Source: Bacteroidales bacterium (GTDB taxonomy: Bacteria > Bacteroidota > Bacteroidia > Bacteroidales > UBA1402). From it: a DNA stretch of 10,189 nt. The stretch spans positions 1-10,189 of the forward strand of contig JAAZGQ010000270.1 of the NCBI GenBank assembly GCA_012511135.1. Direction: 5' to 3'. The notes under the pieces are model-generated. The model worked only from the letters and a program-made list of their open reading frames with translations, was not told the DNA's origin and searched no databases. Below, piece after piece: positions 5,471-10,189 of the stretch. A program made the position numbers and the translations under genes. Positions within the stretch are counted from its first letter, which is position 1, and each line of letters starts with the position of its first letter.

Positions 5471-6874
5471 TTATTGAAATAAGATTTTCTCGATTGTCTG
5501 GATATCGCTGCGCAAACTTTTGTCGGTTTCAATCCAGTCGTTCACTGTTTTGCAGGCATGAATCACGGTGGCGTGGTTTCTTTTGCCCAGCAGCTCGCCT
5601 ATGCGGGCATAGGAGCTGTCGGTGTATTTTTTGGAAAGATACATGGCAATCTGCCTGGCGTGAGCCACTTCCTGCTTTTTGGAGCGGGTCTGTATCAGTT
5701 CGGGTTCCAGTTTGTAGTATTTGCAAACCTCGTTTTCTATCAACTCAACCGAGATAGGGCGTTCCTTTACCTGAATAGAGTTGTCTACGACCTGTTTGCA
5801 GAGCTCCAGGTCAACGTTCTTGCCAATTATGATGGAATGGGCCATCAGCGATACTACTATGCCTTCCAGGTCACGGATGTTGTCTTTGGCGTGATGAGCA
5901 ATGTATTCTACCACTTCTTCGGGAAACTCCAGACCGTCCCGCTGGATTTTACTCATAAGAATGTCCAGGCGCAATTGGTAATCAGGCTGAGTGATTTCGG
6001 CAGTAAGCCCCCATTTAAATCTGGTCAGCAGGCGATCTTCCACTCCCTGCAAGTCTTTGGGAGCCCGGTCGCAGGTCAGTACCAATTGTTTGCTGTTTTG
6101 ATGCAGGTGGTTGAAAATGTGAAAAAACACGTTTTGCGTACCCTGTTTGCCCGACAATTCATGAATATCGTCTATCAGCAGCAAATCGATGCTCTGGTAA
6201 AAATGGATAAAATCGTTGATGCTGTTGTTGAGATAAGCCTGTGAATACTGTACCTGAAACAAATGCGAGGAAACATAAAGCACTCTCAGCTCCGGATTTT
6301 TGTACAGCGCGTGATTGCCTATGGCGTGCAAGAGGTGAGTCTTGCCCACGCCGGACTTACCATAGATAAACAGGGGATTGAAAATAGTCTTGCCGGGACT
6401 TTCGGCTATGGATACACCAGCTGTACGAGATAATTTATTGCTGTTACCTGCAATAAAATTACCGAAATGAAAACTTGAGTTCAGTTGCGGATCAAGCCTG
6501 TTAGGCAGCAATTGTTCAAAAGGGCTCACCAGAGCTGCTTTGCTGTTGGGCGGCAGATTCTGGATGGCTTTTTCTTTATTGGGACGCTGCTCGGGCGTTA
6601 TATCTATAAAATTGTCAGATAATTTAATTTTATATAGCAGCCGGGTAGGCTTGCCGGTGATACGTTGCAAACTTTTACCTATTACATCCGAAAAATTAGT
6701 TTCGATATGTTCAAAAAAGAAATGCGTGGGAACCTGTACGAGTAAATCCTCGTTTTGGTACTTAAGAGGAATTATTGGGAGCAGCCAGGTAGAAAAGTTA
6801 GATTCCGGAACAATGTCTTTGACAATGTCGAGGCATTTGCTCCACAATTCTTCATGGTTAAAATTAAAATCCAT
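5471..6874 (-). CDS. dnaA: Chromosomal replication initiator protein DnaA
   Basis: This 467-residue protein is a complete DnaA. The AAA+ ATPase binds origin DnaA boxes, oligomerises in its ATP form, opens the duplex and loads the helicase. Domain I (about 1-85) carries the W-x-xCL/F..W pattern for partner binding. A linker (about 86-130) follows. Domain III has Walker A GKSGVGKT (172-179), Walker B LLLIDD (231-236), sensor 1 LTCDR (266-270), the box VII arginine finger in LTRFKWGL (R285) and sensor 2 in RDLEG (R334). Domain IV (about 372-467) is the DNA-binding helix-turn-helix, with RQIAMYL (407-413) and the DnaA signature IGELLGKRNHATVIHACKTV (425-444). The ATG at 6874 has a good Shine-Dalgarno AGAGGA six bases upstream. 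The usual dnaN/recF partners are not adjacent, as is common in Bacteroidota; this is the sole replication-initiation gene here, facing the converging nitroreductase gene. Confidence 0.97.
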   Translation of the reverse strand: MDFNFNHEELWSKCLDIVKDIVPESNFSTWLLPIIPLKYQNEDLLVQVPTHFFFEHIETNFSDVIGKSLQRITGKPTRLLYKIKLSDNFIDITPEQRPNKEKAIQNLPPNSKAALVSPFEQLLPNRLDPQLNSSFHFGNFIAGNSNKLSRTAGVSIAESPGKTIFNPLFIYGKSGVGKTHLLHAIGNHALYKNPELRVLYVSSHLFQVQYSQAYLNNSINDFIHFYQSIDLLLIDDIHELSGKQGTQNVFFHIFNHLHQNSKQLVLTCDRAPKDLQGVEDRLLTRFKWGLTAEITQPDYQLRLDILMSKIQRDGLEFPEEVVEYIAHHAKDNIRDLEGIVVSLMAHSIIIGKNVDLELCKQVVDNSIQVKERPISVELIENEVCKYYKLEPELIQTRSKKQEVAHARQIAMYLSKKYTDSSYARIGELLGKRNHATVIHACKTVNDWIETDKSLRSDIQTIEKILFQ

Positions 6875-6880
6875 AATTAT

Positions 6881-6886
6881 TCCTCT
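6881..6886 (-). promoter_or_regulatory. Shine-Dalgarno site of dnaA
   Basis: The minus strand reads AGAGGA, six bases upstream of the dnaA ATG. This is unusual because the other genes in the window lack a clear site, and it supports the chosen dnaA start. Confidence 0.6.
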
Positions 6887-6908
6887 GAGTTTAGCTTGAA
6901 CGGTACTG

Positions 6909-6940
6909 CAAATTTTTGAAGAAAAATCGAATTAAACAAA
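6909..6940 (-). promoter_or_regulatory. Candidate promoter for dnaA
   Basis: The minus strand has TTTG (6940-6937) as a -33 element, a 20-nt spacer, then AAAATTTG followed by C (6916-6909). The latter is one mismatch from TAnnTTTG. Transcription would start near 6902, leaving a leader of about 28 nt that contains the ribosome site. Confidence 0.5.
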
Positions 6941-7263
6941 CGAAGATTTTGTTCAAAAGTTTTGCAATTGCGTATCTGTTTTAGTCTTAACCAATTAGGT
7001 CTATATGTTTAACAATCAGATTTATAGATGAAAATTAAAAACGCAACAATCTTATAAATAGAGCTTTGTAATTTTGGCAGTTTGACTTGTTAAATTGGCA
7101 GTAAATTCCCCAATCGCTTTAAAGCAAAGCTTCTAACAGCCTTGTGTTATTTTTACATTAAGTTTTAAAACTTGCTGTTTAATTCTTAAATCAGAGCCAA
7201 GTCTCTGAATAAATATGCGTGCATTTCTCAAAAAAACCTCCATTCCTAAATTTTCAGGCCAAT

Positions 7264-8163
7264 CTATTTTTTAGAACCAAAGAGCGAGAAATGTACATAA
7301 CGTTTAGGTTGTGCCCTTAAATCCAGCAGGAGTTCATTGGCACTTGTAGTCGTTTGGTTCAGGTTAAAGTACAATTCAGTATCGTTCAGTAATAAGCCCA
7401 GACTGTTGTCGGGCCTGGTCAGTCTCAGGCCTATATCTTGTAACAGCAGTACGGTGCTGTCAACGTGATTGGAGATACCGGCAAAGTCAATTGCCCTGAG
7501 TTCCTGTCCCAAAGCCATAAAATTGCCGCTCAGCGAATCGATGCTTCTGATGGCCGAAGGAATTTCGTTGGCCAGCAGCAGATCAAGGCTGGCCGAAGCA
7601 GAAGCAAGCTTTTCGCCTGCCTTGCGTACCGAAGCCAGGCTAGTGTTCAGATCACCCCCCTCGTCCAGCTGAGCTTCAAGTTGAGCAATTACCTTAGAGC
7701 TTTGTTTAATTACATCTTGTATACCCGGTAAAAGATCATCTTCCAGGAGATCCATCAGACCGGCTTTGTTTTCAGCCAGCAGGGTGTCGCCGTCGGTCAT
7801 TAATTCCCCGGCCTTTCCCAGAATCAGATTGATCTGCGGGTTGCCCATAAGTGCAGGTTCCAGTACAGCCTTGCTGCCTGCAGGCAATTTGAGTTCGTTT
7901 TCCAGGCTCAGTTCCACCAGAATATGGCCGGGAGAGTCGAACTGATATTCAATACTCTTAACCAGGCCCACCTGATAACCGTCCAGCATGACCGGAGCCG
8001 AAGTAACCAAGCCGTCTATTTGATTGTATACAATATAATACTTATGGGCTTGCTTGAGCAGATTAATGCCCTTGAGGTAATTCAGCCCCCAGACAAACAA
8101 GGCGATGGCAATGATAACCGTCAGTCCTATTCTGATTTCTTTGTTTAGTTTAAATTTCTTCAT
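7264..8163 (-). CDS. MCE/MlaD-family lipid-transport protein
   Basis: This 299-residue protein has one N-terminal membrane helix (about residues 11-29, GLTVIIAIALFVWGLNYL region) and a single MCE domain (about 37-117) with YYIVYNQIDGLVTSAPVMLDGYQVGLVKSI and LEPALMGNPQINLILG. A long, mostly helical periplasmic segment follows (about 140-285), and the C-terminus is conserved-looking (DNSLGLLLND ... RYVHFSLFGSKK). MCE proteins form hexameric rings or tubes that pass phospholipids between inner and outer membranes, usually with an MlaE permease and MlaF ATPase. Neither partner is in this window. The gene starts 77 bp after the stop of the upstream amidase gene, on the same strand and without a recognisable promoter between them, so co-transcription is likely. 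The ATG at 8163 (MKKFKLNKEIRIG) is the only in-frame start before the membrane helix. The transported lipid is unknown. Confidence 0.9.
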   Translation of the reverse strand: MKKFKLNKEIRIGLTVIIAIALFVWGLNYLKGINLLKQAHKYYIVYNQIDGLVTSAPVMLDGYQVGLVKSIEYQFDSPGHILVELSLENELKLPAGSKAVLEPALMGNPQINLILGKAGELMTDGDTLLAENKAGLMDLLEDDLLPGIQDVIKQSSKVIAQLEAQLDEGGDLNTSLASVRKAGEKLASASASLDLLLANEIPSAIRSIDSLSGNFMALGQELRAIDFAGISNHVDSTVLLLQDIGLRLTRPDNSLGLLLNDTELYFNLNQTTTSANELLLDLRAQPKRYVHFSLFGSKK

Positions 8164-8205
8164 AATATCGTCATTGCTTGTTCCATAGCCTGGAAGTCTA
8201 CAGGA

Positions 8206-8225
8206 TTTTGGCCAAAACCGGTTTT
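8206..8225. repeat. Overlapping palindromes in the amidase-MCE intergenic gap
   Basis: TTTTGGCCAAAA (8206-8217) and AAAACCGGTTTT (8214-8225) are both perfect 12-nt palindromes sharing four bases. In RNA the segment could form one of two mutually exclusive short hairpins. No T tract follows in the transcribed direction, so it is not a standard terminator. Confidence 0.4.
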
Positions 8226-8240
8226 ATATTTTCCGGTGCA

Positions 8241-9317
8241 TCAGGGTTTTGACCTGGCTTCTTCCAGGCTGATACGGCTGTCGTCCTTGAAAGCGATCAC
8301 AAAAGCATCCGGAAAAAGTCCGGCTATCTTTTTGCGTTCAGCTGCCGCTTCCTTTTCTGTAGGAAAAGCACCGTAGGTATATTTATATAATCTCTTTTCC
8401 TGATAATAATCGATGTTCTTCAGTCCTCTGAATTCCTTGTCGTTTTTGTCCATGAGTTTGCGTGTGGCAAAGAGTTGTATCTTGTACACCGGAGCTCCCT
8501 GAGCAAGTACCGGGCTGTTGCCGGTGTTTTGATCGGCTGCTTTGGCCATGGACTTTCGTTCGTAATCGTTCTTGAACTTAACGACGGCATCGTAGATGCA
8601 GTGAGCCAATTCGTTCTGGCCTTTTTCACTTTTCAAATAGCGCTCTTCGTCGGGATTGGTTATAAATCCCAGTTCAACCAGCACCGAAGGCATACTTGTG
8701 CGAAAAAGTACCCAGTAAGGAGCCTGGCGCACGCCCCGGTCGGCACGTTTTTTATGCACAAAACCGTTCTGTACCAGCGAGGCAAAAGCAATACTTTGAT
8801 CCAGGTGGGCATCCTGCAGAAATTCAAACATAATGTAAGATTCCGCCGAAGAAGGATTGAAACCCTCGTAACGCTGTTCGTAATTCTCTTCGAGCAAAAT
8901 TACACTGTTTTCGCGTTTGGCAACCTCGATGTTTTCTTTGAGTTTGTCCTGGCCCAGAGTAAAAACCGAGGCTCCGGTGACCTTTTTGTTATTCACTCCG
9001 TCGGTATGGATCGAAATAAAAAGGTCGGCCTTGGCTTTGTTGGCAATGACAGCCCTGTCTTCGAGTTTCACAAAAACGTCGGTGTTACGGGTATAAACCA
9101 AATTGACGTCTTTGTTGTTGGCTTCTATCAGTTTACCCAACTTCAAGGCAACAGAAAGCACAATGTTTTTTTCGTAGGCAGTAGCTCCGACAGCTCCCGG
9201 ATCTCTGCCTCCGTGTCCGGGATCAATAACTACCGTAAATGGCTTTTCAGCCCCTGATAAGCTTTGGTTTACACTTAAAGCCAGAATAATGGCCAAAAAC
9301 AGGAGGCGAAAGTACAT
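8241..9317 (-). CDS. Secreted N-acetylmuramoyl-L-alanine amidase (Amidase_3) with SPOR-like C-terminus
   Basis: This 358-residue protein starts with a signal peptide (MYFRLLFLAIILALSVNQSLSGA, cleavage about 22-23), so it acts in the periplasm. The Amidase_3 domain (about 27-250) cuts the bond between N-acetylmuramic acid and L-alanine of the stem peptide. Its zinc and catalytic residues are visible: H35 in VVIDPGHGGRDPGAVG, E49 in AYEKNIVLS, H104 in LFISIHTDG, and E215 in SVLVELGFITN. In place of the frequent His-x-Asn after the second His the protein has HTDG. An insert at about 122-190 (EENYEQRYEGF region) may be a regulatory helix covering the active site, as in AmiA/AmiC types. After a linker (about 250-275), residues about 277-345 (VYKIQLFA ... 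YKYTYGAFPTEKEA) resemble a SPOR domain, which binds denuded septal glycan. It has a strong promoter and probably shares a transcript with the downstream MCE gene. Division-linked activity is inferred. Confidence 0.92.
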   Translation of the reverse strand: MYFRLLFLAIILALSVNQSLSGAEKPFTVVIDPGHGGRDPGAVGATAYEKNIVLSVALKLGKLIEANNKDVNLVYTRNTDVFVKLEDRAVIANKAKADLFISIHTDGVNNKKVTGASVFTLGQDKLKENIEVAKRENSVILLEENYEQRYEGFNPSSAESYIMFEFLQDAHLDQSIAFASLVQNGFVHKKRADRGVRQAPYWVLFRTSMPSVLVELGFITNPDEERYLKSEKGQNELAHCIYDAVVKFKNDYERKSMAKAADQNTGNSPVLAQGAPVYKIQLFATRKLMDKNDKEFRGLKNIDYYQEKRLYKYTYGAFPTEKEAAAERKKIAGLFPDAFVIAFKDDSRISLEEARSKP

Positions 9318-9350
9318 AGATTCAATGCTTAGCGTAAATTAAAACAAGCA

Positions 9351-9382
9351 CAAAAATAGAAAATAAACCCAGATGTCGCAAA
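9351..9382 (-). promoter_or_regulatory. Promoter for the amidase-MCE operon
   Basis: On the minus strand TTTG (9382-9379), a 20-nt spacer and TATTTTTG (9358-9351) match both halves of the Bacteroidota -33/-7 promoter. It is the best match in the window. The start of transcription near 9345 gives a leader of about 27 nt before the amidase ATG. It sits just past the NamZ stop codon, so the amidase is probably transcribed separately from namZ. Confidence 0.75.
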
Positions 9383-9389
9383 TATGAAT

Positions 9390-10189
9390 TTATTCTTGAT
9401 AATCCGGGTACAAAAGATAGTTCAGCCGCATTTTGCGATAAGCCTCCAGTTCCTTTTGCCAGCTGGCCCGAATTTCTGCCTGATTGCGGCCTGCCAAAAT
9501 CTGCTCCCGCAGTGTTGAGTTGCCGGCCAGTAAATCAAAAAAGCGGGCATGGGCAAAAAAAGCTTCTCCCATTTCTGAACGACGATACATGCTCAGCAAA
9601 TACTCCAGGTTCAAGCCCCGGGGACAGTCTTCTTTGCTTAAATCAATCCCGTAACAGGCTTGATTCCGGTACAAACTCCCTTTCCCTGCAGGAGTAAAAA
9701 CAAAATCACCAAAACGGGGATCGGGATAACCTACTATTTTGAAGGGAGTTTCTGTGCCTCTGCCTACGCTCATCAGACTGCCCTCGAAAAGGCAGAGCGA
9801 AGGATAAAGGCAAACAGCCTGTTGATCGCGCAGATTGGGCGAAGGCCTGACCGGCAGGGAATAGGGCTGCCCGTGATGCCATCCGCTGACAGGAATCACC
9901 TGCAGTTTACAACGCAGAGCTCCCGGCAACCAGCCTTCTCCGTTTATCATCAGGGCCAGCTCCCCCAGGGTACAGCCGTGCAACAAAGGAATGGGATGCA
10001 TGCCCACAAAAGAGCTATAGCCCTCCTGCAGCAAAGGTCCGTCTATGGTGTCGTTGGGATTGGGCCTGTCCAGTACAATGAGTTCCACCCCCGATTCGGC
10101 GCATGCTTCCATCAGGTAATGCAGCGTGCTCAGATAAGTAAAGAAACGGGTACCCACGTCCTGAATGTCAAAAACCACCAGGTCGAGCT
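9390..10189 (-). CDS. namZ: Exo-beta-N-acetylmuramidase NamZ (DUF1343), N-terminus cut by window edge
   Basis: About 266 C-terminal residues are present. The frame stays open to the right edge and reads LDLVVFDIQDVGTRF there, so the GTG at 10178 is an internal Val and not the start. NamZ proteins (glycoside hydrolase family 171) are usually near 380-410 residues, so about 120-140 residues are missing, including any signal peptide. Conserved blocks are FDIQDVGTRFFTYLSTL near the N-terminal end of this piece, VLDRPNPNDTIDGPLL, GMHPIPLLHGCTLGELA, VRPSPNL, LCLFEGSLMSVGRGTETPF and VGYPDPRFGD. Characterised members release N-acetylmuramic acid from the non-reducing end of peptidoglycan chains, often before MurNAc uptake and recycling. 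Adjacent to an amidase that strips stem peptides, the pair could supply the peptide-free glycan NamZ prefers. No MurNAc transporter or MurQ gene is in view. Confidence 0.9.
   Translation of the reverse strand, partial: LDLVVFDIQDVGTRFFTYLSTLHYLMEACAESGVELIVLDRPNPNDTIDGPLLQEGYSSFVGMHPIPLLHGCTLGELALMINGEGWLPGALRCKLQVIPVSGWHHGQPYSLPVRPSPNLRDQQAVCLYPSLCLFEGSLMSVGRGTETPFKIVGYPDPRFGDFVFTPAGKGSLYRNQACYGIDLSKEDCPRGLNLEYLLSMYRRSEMGEAFFAHARFFDLLAGNSTLREQILAGRNQAEIRASWQKELEAYRKMRLNYLLYPDYQE

Larger units (their letters stand above)
6875..7263. other. Non-coding region upstream of dnaA, rich in inverted repeats
   Basis: These 389 AT-rich bp separate the mce-like gene from dnaA, both on the minus strand. 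The dnaA-proximal part holds the dnaA promoter and ribosome site. The distal part holds a direct repeat TTGGCAGT (7074-7081 and 7095-7102, 21 nt apart) and several inverted repeats: GCTTTAAAGC (7116-7125), TAACA-N6-TGTTA (7134-7149), the 14-nt palindrome AAGTTTTAAAACTT (7160-7173), TCAGAG-N6-CTCTGA (7191-7208) and ATGCGTGCAT (7215-7224). A weak stem (7245-7258) followed on the minus strand by T7 (7236-7230) could end the mce transcript. I saw no consensus DnaA box (TTATCCACA), so an origin is not shown. Confidence 0.5.

Noticed and set aside
5558..6244. A 228-residue plus-strand open frame inside dnaA
   Set aside because: The opposite strand encodes the conserved AAA+ and DNA-binding domains of DnaA; the plus frame has no recognisable content.
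4315..6887. Shared 9-mer ATTCCTCTG upstream of both nrdJ and dnaA as a common replication regulator site
   Set aside because: In dnaA it is the Shine-Dalgarno region, and in nrdJ it lies about 40 nt from the start. Two short occurrences with different placement do not support a regulon.
6875..7263. Classical DnaA-box cluster marking oriC
   Set aside because: No TTATCCACA or close variant was found on either strand by eye, so no origin feature was annotated.
8475..9257. A 260-residue plus-strand open frame opposite the amidase
   Set aside because: It lies fully antisense to a gene with all catalytic residues and reads as low-complexity Phe/Val-rich sequence without motifs.
10176..10178. GTG at 10178 as the NamZ start
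   Set aside because: The frame continues upstream to the edge with family-like residues, and the GTG falls inside the conserved VVFDIQDVG block, so it is an internal valine.

Overview
The window looks like an ordinary piece of chromosome from a member of the Bacteroidota, most likely order Bacteroidales. Two things support this. The proteins resemble Bacteroidota forms: DnaA, a long B12-dependent ribonucleotide reductase, an amidase followed by an MCE protein, and NamZ. Five genes are also preceded by a perfect TAnnTTTG box, the -7 element read by the primary sigma factor of this phylum. Shine-Dalgarno sequences are mostly absent, also typical of the group; dnaA is the exception. I see no tRNA, rRNA, CRISPR array, transposase or phage gene.

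Layout, left to right. (1) 1-662, minus strand: N-terminal half of a PLP-dependent arginine-decarboxylase-like protein, cut by the left edge. (2) 817-1167, minus: folB (folate synthesis). (3) 1307-1669, plus: a small bactofilin with its own promoter, a 7-bp inverted repeat over its start of transcription, and a strong bidirectional terminator (1686-1724) shared with the converging nrdJ. (4) 1746-4277, minus: nrdJ, adenosylcobalamin-dependent class II ribonucleotide reductase. (5) 4278-4613: AT-rich divergent intergenic region. (6) 4614-5351, plus: FMN nitroreductase-family oxidoreductase. Its stop codon lies inside a terminator hairpin, followed by a short degenerate repeat array. (7) 5471-6874, minus: dnaA. 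(8) 6875-7263: 389-bp non-coding region rich in short inverted repeats. (9) 7264-8163, minus: MCE/MlaD-like membrane-anchored lipid-transport protein. (10) 8241-9317, minus: secreted N-acetylmuramoyl-L-alanine amidase with a SPOR-like C-terminus. (11) 9390-10189, minus: C-terminal part of a NamZ/DUF1343 exo-N-acetylmuramidase, cut by the right edge.

Two functional themes are visible. dnaA and nrdJ serve chromosome replication (initiation and dNTP supply), with folB feeding the folate pool used for thymidylate. The right third (NamZ, amidase, MCE protein) is an envelope block for peptidoglycan turnover and lipid transport; bactofilin is a further cell-shape component on the left.

I find no convincing undescribed multi-gene system. 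The less ordinary signals are non-coding: the repeat array between the nitroreductase gene and dnaA, the operator-like repeats at the bactofilin promoter, and the inverted-repeat cluster upstream of dnaA.
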